21,264 bases of DNA from Periconia sp. R9002. Its lineage: Eukaryota > Ascomycota > Dothideomycetes > Pleosporales > Periconiaceae. Positions 1 to 9,613 of the stretch are shown piece by piece; position 1 is the first letter of the stretch, and each line of letters begins with the position of its first letter. The notes beneath the pieces were generated by a model, which worked only from the letters and a program-made list of their open reading frames with translations, was not told the origin of the DNA and did no database searches. A program made the translations under genes and the position numbers. The stretch lies in NCBI GenBank assembly GCA_023627715.1, contig JAMAHW010000189.1, positions 1 through 21,264 on the forward strand. Reading direction: 5' to 3'.

Positions 1-396
1 TTTTTGTGTCCCCTGATTTTGCTGTTTGGTCCTCTCATCTGAGCGTGCTTGCTGTTAGTGCTCTGCTGTGCCAATGTTCAGAACGTGATGTTGCATGTGT
101 GTGGAGGACGGGCACGACGAAGATCAATCGGTTATATGGCAGATATCCAAGCGTGGGTTGCGCGAAATATTTGAAAGCTACGGACGGTAGAAGCTGGGAC
201 GCGATCAAAAGTTCTGGGGTCGGCCTATGAGATTTAAGTCCAGAGAAGGGAGCCGATATAAAACGATACTTACTGGCCATGCCGGGTTCTTTCAAACTAT
301 CACAAACAATTTTCGTTATATACACGGTCAATCATCGACACCACGGCAACTATTTTCCCTCCCACTAGCCAAGATCAATTTCGACGTTTTATTTAG

Positions 397-636
397 AAGT
401 CAGCAAAACATCCTTCCCCGGATGGCCCATTAAAGAAGTGTTCCAACGTACGAAGGCACTGGCTCGATCCTGCAGGCCCATGCCATCGAAGTCAACCATC
501 CCTGGCTCACTCGATACGCATACACTGTGACTTTAGAAGAAGCGGAGGCGATGGTCAAGGTATGATTCGCTTTACTAAGATAGGTTAGAGCAAGGACCAT
601 GGTCCTCGCGCTAGCCAAGTTGAGCTATCTGTCTGA
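397..636 (+). pseudogene. Short coding-like fragment with a frameshift, unrecognised
   Basis: Two neighbouring reading frames look protein-coding. After a TTTAG acceptor-like site at 396, the first reads VSKTSFPGWPIKEVFQRT up to about 450. A second frame takes over from about 452 and reads a 36-residue stretch containing NHPWLTRYAYTVTLEEAEA, ending at 559. A GTATGA donor-like site follows at 560 with a TACTAAG branch-like site, and acceptor candidates lie at 588 (in phase, ending with a TGA at 634-636, but the intron would be only 29 bases) or 619. One insertion or deletion near 441-452 is needed to join the frames. I do not recognise the family. It could be a decayed gene or a chance pair of open frames. 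Confidence 0.3.
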
Positions 637-1360
637 CAGCCCGCTGGTAGCGTTGACTGTTTACGAAGTCCTTTCACAATCAAGTACTATGAATCAAGTG
701 GCTGAATTCCCATCTTGTAATGCAACCCTCCGTCGAAAGGCAGGCGCTCCCTCCTGTCTATTGCCTTACCACCTGAGCCTCCCAAGGGAATCCTAATAAA
801 CCTAACCCCCAAGTAACTCCGACAACCGATGAGCAAGATTTCGTCGCGTTCTGAGGGTTACATGTTGTCCAATCTGGTTAAAAACACATAGTAGTCCTAT
901 TATGCTGTCACAAGATGACACCGTTTCTATGCTAATGCACACGCTGCAGTGCTTTGAACATGACCGTACCGCAACTCATAACGCCCCCGCAGCTGGCATG
1001 CCGAAGAAGAACCATGCATCCCCATTCTAAAAACGCGGTCGACATGAATCATGCACGTCTCGGATGGGCATAGCACGACAAACCTCGCCGGTCGTCCTTG
1101 TTTACCGCCGGACCCGCGGAAGCGCAGCCGATTCCACGCTGCAAGCATCAGCTGCGATCAATGCTCTTAGCAGCATCATGTGGGAAGTCGTGCCGAGATC
1201 GATAACTATCGTAAGCGGACTGGCTGGTCTCCTTGATATATCATGCACGTCCTTCAAGGCTGCATATGTTCTAATCCTTCACTCGTTGCCTTGCCGCCAT
1301 TCTCACTTTTTCACCGGTTGCCTTCCTGCACGTTTGCTGCACACGCCATTCGCGGACAAA
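637..1360. other. No convincing gene
   Basis: Short open frames occur on both strands, but none shows a domain, a credible start or an exon structure. The last 100 bases are pyrimidine-rich and probably hold the promoter and leader of the membrane-protein gene beginning at 1361. No repeat or RNA gene was seen. Confidence 0.5.
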
Positions 1361-2560
1361 ATGCCATTGAAAGATCTTTGGAAGAAATATTGGCAACGTC
1401 TCATCTGTGTCTTCTTTGCTCTATTTACAGTTCTATTTGCTGGTTTGGGCTACATCGTATATCGTCGGTCTAAAGATCGCCGCTCATCCTATCTCATCCT
1501 TTCCAGCTTTCTTGCACTCATTTATCAGGTTCGTTTCCCTTTTCCATCATAGATACTACTAACAACGCGTAGTCTCTCCTATTCGCTCACTTATTCACTC
1601 ATTCACTTAAGAAGCGTTCTCTCCATTCCGCTTACGTACTCTATGTTATCGTGTCGGCCGCTGAAATTACGGGTTTCGTCTTTTCCTTCCAAGCTATAGG
1701 ACACAACCCAGCAAACCTCGTAGCTCATAGTGGAAGTTGCCTTTCCCACTCTTTCTGGACATACCAATTTCTCCACTTGTATTACGGGGAAATTCCTCTA
1801 GAGGATAGATTTTGGCATAAGTTTAGGCAACTTTGGAGAGAAAGTTTTCCAGAAGGGAGTTTTGGGCATAGGTTTGGGCAACTTTTGCAAAAATTTCGGC
1901 AATTTCGGCAAAAACTCTGGCAAAATGGACAAGAATCCTGGATACAACTTTCAACGCGTCCGGGCCAGCAAATACTGTTCTCTATTGCTTTGCTCTACAT
2001 AGTCGCGTCAATCGCCGATGTTATATTTTTTATCAAATTCCATAGTAATCCGTTCCACCTGGCACTGGTAAGTAACTCCATACAAATTATCTTCTAGGCT
2101 AATAAAAGCAGAGCAGTACCATATGCAATATCGTCGGGTTTCTTTTCGTCTTCGCTTTCCCCTTACTAAAATATATTCGGCGCCTCGGCAACTCTCCGGG
2201 AAAGGCAGAGGCAGAATCAGCAACAAATGTAGAATCTGCCGCCGATCACTCATCGGAAGAGTATATTGGAGAAACAGAATCAGCTACAGACGACCATTCA
2301 GGAGAATCTGTCAGAGACGCACAATCAGATATCGGTAGCTCTTTGGAAGAGTATATTGGAGAATCTAGACTGTAAGTTTTAAAGTTGTTGCCTCTATCAG
2401 GAAGCTAATTAGCGGTAGCGCTCTCCACGTGGGAATTCAGACCGACATCACCATACGACATCCTCCCGGAGAAGAACACGGCCAACTCACACCCCCACAC
2501 ACTCCCAGAGAACAAAACAACCCACTCACACCTCCTCAAACTCGGAATATACACGGCTAG
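1361..2560 (+). CDS. Four-exon integral membrane protein, function unknown
   Basis: Inferred exons are 1361-1528, 1573-2067, 2112-2371 and 2419-2560, giving 354 residues with all phases matching. The ATG sits in a good CAAAATG context. Introns are 44, 44 and 47 bases; the first has GTTCGT, CTAACA and GCGTAG, the second GTAAGT, CTAAT and GCAG, the third GTAAGT and GGTAG (an acceptor 6 bases earlier also keeps frame). Hydrophobic segments lie at about residues 13-34, 44-64, 76-96, 188-211 and 223-240. A basic, aromatic linker (135-180) carries an imperfect internal repeat, RFWHKFRQLW and SFGHRFGQLL. The tail (250-307) is acidic and Ser-rich with repeated EEYIGE, followed by LTPPHTP and LTPPQT motifs. 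It was considered as an RTA1-like protein but the match is weak. Coding is well supported; function is not known. Confidence 0.72.
1810..1887 (+). repeat. Imperfect direct repeat inside exon 2
   Basis: A 27-base segment at 1810-1836 recurs in frame at 1861-1887, 51 bases later, with a handful of substitutions. It encodes FWHKFRQLW in the first copy and FGHRFGQLL in the second, and further FRQ-type steps follow. This looks like local in-frame duplication within the cytosolic linker. Confidence 0.6.
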
Positions 2561-3042
2561 AGGTCTTATCAATTTGGAGGGTTGCAGGGGAACTGGTGTG
2601 GCACTGCACTATACACTCTTTATATCGATTTTTCTTATACCGTAATTTTCCTAAGAGATGTAGTTTATTACTTTGCGCTTTTTTCTAGTTTTTAAATCAT
2701 ACGTTGTATAGTTCTAAATGGTGCGATCCCCGTACGACCCGATGTGCCCTCCTGTATGATATTTCCAGTGTCTTGTGCCGCTCTTGCGCAGAGTTGCGAA
2801 GGCTGCAATGGCCAAGATAAACCAGCTCCCCCAGGAATTATAATCACTCAGCTAGCTGTTATGCACGGGATCCCTTACCTCCCGTCCAGCAAACAGATAG
2901 CAGTAGCGCACGCTCCGACGAAAGCCACTAACAAGATGTCCCGGACTCTTCAGCAGCAAGATTCCGAGACAACATTTGCAAAGACTGAAAGAGACCAATA
3001 CGAGGCTGAGTTAAAGGCGGAAACGAGTAGATACTTTAGGAC
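2561..3042. other. 3' flank of membrane-protein gene; no clear gene
   Basis: The first 180 bases are AT-rich and probably the 3' untranslated region. A plus-strand open frame from 2744 includes a charged piece, about 2937-3045, reading MSRTLQQQDSETTFAKTE and ending at a CAG/GTAGTT donor-like site. This might be a lone exon but has no supported partner, so no gene is called. Confidence 0.4.
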
Positions 3043-3363
3043 TCAGGTAGTTGCTTCAAATCCACCCCGACTTTTATTTGTATCTTTTCTTATGATAGTG
3101 TTCGACAATTTTGCCGAGATCAAATTCACCAAAAATCCATGTCCATAATTCATAGTCGACTTGTGGGTATGTAATAACCTTTCTCGCTTTCTTTCGGTGT
3201 TCTTCAGATGATTTTCGATTTCACTATCTATCACCCCTTGGCATGTTTCAGAGATGTCTTCATAGTGCTTTATACATTCTCTCAGACGACGCCCTTCGAC
3301 AACGTACTCTCCAGTCTTAGAAAGCTGCTTCAGAAGTGCCCTTCGGTCTTTGGTCTGCCATAA
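3043..3363 (-). pseudogene. Charged open frame overlapping the polymerase 3' break
   Basis: On the minus strand an open frame runs from just after a TGA near 3368 down to 3043. It reads TKDRRALLKQLSKTGEY and then a helical, charged stretch including ENHLKNTERKRERLL. There is no ATG at its head. Its first part overlaps the last codons of the polymerase frame in a different phase. It could be the shifted continuation of the polymerase gene, a fragment of another gene fused at the break, or a chance open frame. No domain is recognised. Confidence 0.3.
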
Positions 3364-3547
3364 TCATGTGACGGATAGCGATGAGACCGAGCTGGTCCGT
3401 AGCCATGAATTTGATAAAAAAATCTGTCATGTCCTTCTTCTCTACGGGGCGTCCAATATCGAGCGGAGTAACACGAGGATACTCTGCCGGAGTGAAGATG
3501 CGTTGGCACCCAGCCACCGCGACACTGTCCCAGATGACACTGTACGT

Positions 3548-3562
3548 ATCGCCATCTAAGTC
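3548..3562 (-). other. RdRP catalytic DLDGD motif
   Basis: The five codons read Asp-Leu-Asp-Gly-Asp on the minus strand. The aspartates are the metal-binding residues of the double-psi beta-barrel catalytic site in cellular RdRPs. All three are retained, so the active site itself has not decayed. Confidence 0.92.
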
Positions 3563-6165
3563 TCCGCCACTCAGACAGCTTGGTAGGTCTCGTTTACCTT
3601 TTTGCGAGAATATTATGCAGTTCTTTAATGCTCGTAAAGGATGGGATTCCGGGGGGATGACATTAATAGCGAGTTGAATATCACCAGGATGCAAGGCTGG
3701 CGATCTCGTGACCAACATTTTGCGGTTGTCTAAATCTAACATGTGACAGCCAATGAAGGATGACTTGTCGAATGTAACAAATATCTCTCCCTCTGCTAGA
3801 TAGGCTGTCTCGTCCATAACCCCGAACAATGTAACGCCTTGCTCGACGGGGATCCTTGCCTTGTGTTTCATGAGGCGGAGCTCACGGAGTATTGCTGCTT
3901 CAACAACAGAGCACATGAATTGGTCCCGTTTATAGTCGACTCCGATTGTTTCTAGTCGCCTAATGAGTCGTGGAAAGCCAACGAGATCGGCAATGCCTTG
4001 GCGTTCAAGGAAGCTGGTGGTATTGGAGATGTGTGCAGTCACAAGTTGCAATATCTTAAGTGCTGCAGTCTGCTGGTCCAAAAACCACTTCGCCGGCAGG
4101 TCCATGTCTTCGAGAATTTTGATCATCTGTCTGCATGTTATCACTTATGCCTTCATTATCCGTTGAGATGATTTACGATATTGCAACATTACTTTAGCGA
4201 TGCACAGACTACGTTGTGAAAGACGTACCTGTCGATTGAGTACCAAAGGAACAGGCTTGTTAGCGGCATCACAAATCTCCAGATTCTCGATGTCTGTACT
4301 CTCAAACTTGACCATAGAGTCTCTAACACTCATCGTAGTTCCTTCAAGACGATCATCTAGTGCGAGCATGCCTTTAGCGCCAGCCCACCGAATCTGAAAG
4401 CAAGTAGCTGCGCCCTTCTTCTGAGAAATCGAGCCGCGTATGGCTTCACCAGCCCCACGTGAAAGCGTCCCTACGCCATCACTGAATACATGGCGTCCGT
4501 CTTTCGACGTAATATCGGGCAATTTACAATGTTCAATGTTGTTATGCGAAAGCGATATTGCGAAAGGAGTTTCAGAAAATGCTTGCCCGATGCGAGCAGC
4601 GCAACGAGCCGGTGATTGGATATTACCGAACCTACCCAATTCCGGTATGATTGTGAAATATGTCTCTAGTCGTTCTTTGCGCCAGAAAGGAGCCACAAAC
4701 CAGGCCGAGTGGTGTCGCAAAGAAGAATGAGAGTATCCCAGGAACCCATACACTCGTCCACAAATTGCAATTCCACTGATCATGATCTGTTTGAATCTTT
4801 CGTAAATCTCGTGGTTCGAGACTCGCGAATTGAACTGCAGATCAGCTCCGTCTTCGTCGCAAAACTGTACTCGTATGAAGTATTCTGTATATTCTGGAAA
4901 GCGACGCAGGATGCGATTCTTGGCTTCAGGGTCGGGCCCATGGAGGGTAATGCTTGTGGGGGTGATATTGACCTTATGAATCATGGTGAGGTTTTCCCGT
5001 CCTCTCTCCTAGGGCATTGTGAGCATTGTTCTTGTTTGCTCAAAAAGCTGAGTGCTTACCGTAATGAGTTCTTTGTAAAGACCACTTTGGACTTCTTTCT
5101 CGTTCTCCTCAAGATAGCACCATATCTCTTCGACGTCAAAGTCGGACGCACTGGTTTCGACGCTTGGGAAATTAATTTGGGAAAGTAGCTTTCGAATAGC
5201 CTCGGCTGAAATGGGTGGTTTATAGAGCGGTTTCTGCACAGGTGATATCAGTTGCTGCAAAGATCTAATCATGTGGCTTCTTACCTTCTTTCTAACCTGC
5301 CAACTCAAGTTATGATACTCCTTGAGCCGTGTCTGAATCTTCCTCAGAAGTTCCCGAATGGTCCACGGCGGTAGGAAGTTGTTCCTTGCCAAGGCTTCCA
5401 TTTGGAAGATGACTGCAAAGGGTACCGTTTGAGACATCTCTTGGATGGTCTGTCTCAAAAGCTCAAAACCGTTCTTCAGATTTAGTCGTGTATGGGATGG
5501 TAGAACAACGAGATCATGTCGAATTACAGAGATCACTTCTCGTTGAATCAGTTGATTCGACAATATGTAGAAGTCAACTGGAGAAACGCAGATGCGGTAG
5601 ACTAGTGCTTGTCCAGCTATCTTTTGATGTAATGAGCCGTCGCTCGGAAGCCCTGTGAGCCGCTTTGTCGTGCTTGTCAGTTTCTTCTGAAATAGTGCAG
5701 ATATCAAAGCAGTTAAATCCGGCTCTTGGGTCCCGAAAAATCGAGGTGTCTCCCACAACGTCAGTATGAGCGCAGTGGTAGGTCTTGAAGTGGCGATTAT
5801 GCTATCGACAATGCGGAAAGGTATCTCAATCCGCTTCCGACCATGTTTATCCTCATAGTCGACGACTACTGCCTTCTTTACGAACTTCGCGGTCCCCGTT
5901 ACGAATGACCATTCTATCTGTGGAGAGTAGGATAACTCATTGTCCACATACTCGTATAATCCACATGATAACGATTTTGCGCCGAACAAAATCTTGGCAT
6001 CGTCAGATGGAAGAAGAGGTCTGTATGTGTCAGCCAATATTTGAGATATAGAGGAGCTCATACGCACTCTTTGGTCTTCCGTCGATCCTCGGCCGATTTC
6101 ACCAAGCACTTCAAGAGAAAGGGATCTGGAGGTTTTTTGCTAAGAGCGCAATAGACAGGTTTGCC

Positions 6166-6168
6166 TTA
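6166..6168 (-). other. Premature TAA at codon 83 of the polymerase gene
   Basis: Counting from the ATG at 6414, the TAA falls between FQDKTPMTI and GKPVYCALSK. Both sides are in the same frame and both look like the RdRP N-terminal domain. No splice pair that would remove it is evident. A C-to-T change in CAA is the simplest origin, but the ancestral codon is inferred. Confidence 0.8.
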
Positions 6169-6414
6169 AATCGTCATAGGAGTTTTATCCTGAAACTTGG
6201 AGAACATGCCAGAAGGAATCGTTTCTTGTCCATACCGCTGTAGAAATCGCTGGCCATCTTCCCAAAGGAGGAAGGTAACGCTTCCGAAGGGCTTCATTCG
6301 CACCTTTTGACAAAACCAATCTTTGATGTGCAGATCCTTAACCACGGACGTCAAATGGTTCTGCAAGCTATGATCCGTCAAGTCCGGTGGAAGGTTCCGC
6401 ATAAAGACCTCCAT

Positions 6415-7185
6415 GATGACATTAGAGTTGCTACTAACTGGTGACCTTGCGGCAACGTATTGCAAGCGTAAGATGATCGAGGAAAGCTTTTGAGGTTACG
6501 TAAAGAGCACTGTTGCTTCCGATCAATCTGAGTCAAGACAGAGTGGAAGAGTAAAGAAGCGTAGTGAAGCTAGCTCGAGACAGGACAAGCTCCCGGTGAA
6601 GGGCTGAACTTGGCGGCCAGGTGATAAGCTGAGCAACTGCAGTAATGGAAAAAGGAAAGAGCGGTAGAAGGCAGGATAAAAATACCTTCAATCGCTTCTG
6701 TCTAGCTGAACAGTTGCTCAACGTCAGGCTTGTCGGGTGCAGATAGTTGTTGAGGCAGGCGCGAATTTTGCGGGGCGCTTCAGCTGGGCAGATGAGTGGG
6801 ACACGTCGCAGGCCAAGCACTATCGCCAAGGCGTGCGAAAATCAGCTGCATTAGTTATCGTAGTATGTCTTCAAAGCATCCTATCTAGCGTGAAAAGGTG
6901 CGAGATTAGCCTATTGAATTAAAAATCGGAAGAGTCTTTTCTTAACCACTGGCTGCTAAGCAAATCATTAAATCGGATATGTTAATTACATGTTATTTAG
7001 TGAAGAAATTTGATAGCTCTTCCACTGCCCTTAGCTGCGACGACTACCCCATGTGTGATCTGGACGTCGTTTCCGCACCGGTGGAGGAAAACAGCCATGA
7101 CTTACCTGTCGCTGTATTTCTGTACAGGTGTGACACCCACCTCTTATAATCTGGACTTCACTAGGGGTTAGACGGCGCATGAAAT
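6415..7185. other. No convincing gene
   Basis: The part next to 6414 is presumably the promoter and leader of the polymerase gene. Short open frames on both strands lack coding character. The stretch from about 6900 to 7020 is AT-rich. No repeat or RNA gene was found. Confidence 0.45.
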
Positions 7186-7611
7186 TCAAAACAAAACAGC
7201 CTTCATACATGCTGCTGGAACGCTGCCGTCGTCCTTTTTCGTGGCACATGGCAGGGCAAAAGAGTCGAGGAACTTTCGTTTGAGCAAACGTTCTCTTGGT
7301 GATTCAATTTCGTGAGGGTCTTGATCAAGGCCATGCACAGTAGATTCGCCGCGTACGGGATCGAACATGTGGAGGAGGACCGCCGCTTGGACAAATCGGT
7401 CCCGGACAATTCCGCTTATTCCAATTGCGCCCATGTTCAAGTGACCGGTCGTACCTTTGTTTTTCGCTGCAATTTGGCATTGCAAGCTGATCAGCTTAGA
7501 ATCCTTACTGCTAGTACCTAGCGTCAGGATGCTGAAAATGACAGCCCCGCATAAAGCGCGGTTGTACTGCCATAGCTCGCATCCCGATCTGCGCTTTGGC
7601 ACTACTTTCAC
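7186..7611 (-). pseudogene. Remnant of a probable conserved fungal protein, unknown function
   Basis: The minus-strand frame is open for about 140 codons but starts only with a GTG. The most coding-like part (about 7434-7200) contains GISGIVRDRFVQAAVLL, ESPRERLLKRKFLDSFAL and KKDDGSVPAAC. From memory, the RKFLDSFAL...SAAC block recurs in hypothetical proteins of many Pezizomycotina, but I cannot name the family and have not verified this. The 3' end turns into MKAVLF and a stop where more protein would be expected, and no credible 5' exon is seen, so it is called a remnant. It lies beside another remnant at 8897-8572. Confidence 0.45.
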
Positions 7612-8571
7612 TCGATAAAACTAGCAGAGGCCCGTCAGCGTGGTGCAGCCGAACCCGCGCTTTGCCGAGTTGGGGACTCCGACGAGAAGTGTTTCTGCCT
7701 TGACCGTTTGCCACTGCCGTTCGGTTTCACCTTGTTTCCAGATTATTTTTACAACTTATGATAGTTTAATCGGTCCTCGAATGGTCCTCTCCTGCGTCCA
7801 AATGTCAGGCAGATGCTCCAGTGCCGTTGCTTCCTTTTTTATTGTTGGATTGCTTAGTTTCATCTATCAGTATGACAATCATTCAGAACGCGCTAACCGA
7901 CTGTAATCCTCTTGGCATGTACGAAGTCATGGCTGAACCCAAGCTAATCATCTTGTTAGCCGTATCAACATCTAATTGTTTGGATATCAGGACCATTAGA
8001 TTCACAAGCAGATCGGTAAATACATGGTTACAATGAAGTGGCGATGAGATAAGTAGCAACTGAGGAGGTCCAACAACCTCCCTCAATCCATTGACCACAG
8101 CGGGACATAGATAATCCCAAGCGACATACCAGACATTTGCATGAGTTGCTATCAGACCTTGCACGCTACGCTACACTTACATTTTACCCAACACTCTTGC
8201 AACCACAAGCATGCCTTCCAATACGCCTACTGAAATGCCAACCAACATCCCAAGCACCTCCGACTATGACGAACCGAGAGTAGGTTTCTGATGATAGTAA
8301 TGATGTGTGATGTGTGTCCTAGCCTTCACAGGCCTAAACGGTTTACCTATTTACCGCGGTGGGGAGCCGGTACACGCCTTAAGCCCTACTGTAACTTAAA
8401 ATGGTTTATAGTTTGCTTAGTTTGAAGCTTCGCAGCGTCTTTATTAATTAGGCGAATCGTTTTTCGTGGTCGTATTGCATCAGTATCGTTTTATTGGGTA
8501 TAATGGTTCCAAATTGGTGTATGCGGGTACAACCAAGCTCTGTCATCATGATCCTGTCTGAGTTTTAATTC
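7612..8571. other. No convincing gene
   Basis: Candidates considered were a minus-strand frame of 93 codons (8164-7883) with a mildly hydrophobic stretch, and a plus-strand ATG at 8211 (MPSNTPTEMPTNIPST) followed by a GTAGGT donor-like site near 8281. Neither has a partner exon or a recognisable domain. The region is AT-rich from about 8400. Confidence 0.4.
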
Positions 8572-8897
8572 TTATCGTCTAATAATGTGTAAATCTATTT
8601 CTTTCCCTGCAAACACCTCTCTAGCAGCCTTTGCAGAGGTCTGCTCTATGCGGAGGAATTTCTCGTCAAGTATAGCAATGGCGGCCCACTTTTTAAGCTG
8701 ATACGCGATTCGGTCCACATATGATTGCTTATCCAGCGTCAAAGCACCTAGCCAGTGACAGGACTTGCCACGCTGGTTGTAGACGATGGCTCGTACCCGT
8801 TGTCAGGGTAGCCCTTGATTACTACGGCACTCACTGCATACCTAACCTTATACTCTTCCTCTACCCAATAGCCGCATATGGATGGAATAATCATACA
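8572..8897 (-). pseudogene. Frameshifted fragment of an unrecognised fungal protein
   Basis: On the minus strand one frame reads YWVEEEYKVRYAVSAVVIKG up to about 8792. A second frame then reads RAIVYNQRGKSCHWLGALTL and continues through VDRIAYQLKKWAAIAILDEK to a TAA at 8574-8572. The two frames differ by one base near 8790 and together give about 108 residues of convincing protein. No ATG is present at the head: a TAA lies upstream. The end, at AGKEIDLHIIRR, may be the true C-terminus. I do not recognise the family. The frameshift and missing start make this a pseudogene fragment. Confidence 0.5.
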
Positions 8898-9613
8898 GAT
8901 TTATTGTATGAAGTTTACTGTGATAGTTCGGAGCATACAGTTAATCTTGAATGAATGATTGGTTACTACAGAGGACATATACAGTCTCACCAATGTTCTC
9001 GCCAAGCCCTATCATGCTCGCGTCATAACGTGTGATGAAACCCATTTTTTACCAATCAGAATATGAATGGACATCTTCTCGAGAAGCTTATCAAGAGCAG
9101 AATTTTTGTAGACAAAATTTAAACTAAGTCTGGCTACGGGATGGAGGCAGCCATCGTGAATACTGTTGCAACTTTGGCATCGTGGTTCTACACTTTGAGC
9201 TCGTGATTACTTTATTATCTGGGCTAGGTCTGTTGTAAAATATGGACGCAGTTGAAAATGGTCATCTTTATACCACATGCATGTCCGAACTATTTTCTGG
9301 TATAAGAATGCGGAGTCTGATATATCAGTCGCAAACTTTCATGATATTGATTTTTAATGCCAAGAGAATGGATGATGCTCCGCAAGCAAGCATTAAATGG
9401 TCCCAATGGAAAGCAACAGCTTGTTGTGTGCCACACAGTCCAATCAACGGCGAGGATTGCCAGCGTCCACGCGTTATGGTAACGTCACATCTTATATTAG
9501 TTGTGGAGACTGTGTTTATTTCAAAGATAAGAACCCCACAGTTGGAAAGAAATCTGACCACGCGAAGAAGAAGCTGCCATCACGCTTATATCCAATTTTC
9601 TAGTTTTACAACT
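8898..9613. other. Upstream region of the methyltransferase gene; nothing else seen
   Basis: A plus-strand frame from 9242 is open into the methyltransferase first exon, but the part before the ATG at 9614 is Cys/Met/Ser-rich with no family-like sequence, so it is probably untranslated. No repeat or RNA gene was found. Confidence 0.45.

Larger units (their letters stand above)
3317..6414 (-). pseudogene. RNA-dependent RNA polymerase of the RNA-silencing type, broken and 3'-truncated
   Basis: Eukaryotic RdRPs of the SAD-1/QDE-1 family copy RNA into dsRNA for Dicer in silencing or meiotic silencing. Inferred exons on the minus strand are 6414-6068, 6020-5060, 5008-4229 and 4126-3317; the introns (47, 51, 102 bases) have GTGCGT, GTAAGC and GTACGT donors and keep frame. 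Exon 1 encodes an RRM-like N-terminus (MEVFMRNLPPDL). The catalytic DLDGD motif lies at 3562-3548, about residues 885-889, in the context CLSGGDLDGDTYSVIWD. Upstream are family-like blocks such as RIPVEQGVTLFGVMDET and RSPALHPGD. Defects: an in-frame TAA at 6168-6166 (codon 83), after which the frame continues with GKPVYCALSKKPPDPFLLK; and an end at about 965 residues, short of the roughly 1200 usual for the family, with the region after MADQRPKGTSEAAF missing. The stop could be a CAA-to-TAA RIP-type change. Identity is firm; non-function is likely. Confidence 0.9.

Noticed and set aside
927..1148. 73-codon minus-strand ORF
   Set aside because: No domain and no coding character; likely a chance frame.
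1361..2560. RTA1-like lipid-translocating exporter
   Set aside because: A loose resemblance around VIVSAAEITGFVFSFQ was not backed by the other RTA1 blocks, and there are too few membrane segments.
3317..6414. Viral RNA polymerase fossil
   Set aside because: The DLDGD motif, RRM-like N-terminus and spliceosomal introns are those of cellular silencing RdRPs, not of viral palm-fold polymerases.
8211..8290. First exon MPSNTPTEMPTNIPST with a GTAGGT donor
   Set aside because: No downstream exon or family resemblance could be found.
9242..9613. Longer N-terminus for the methyltransferase
   Set aside because: The extra 124 residues look unlike protein-coding sequence; family-like sequence starts after the ATG at 9614.
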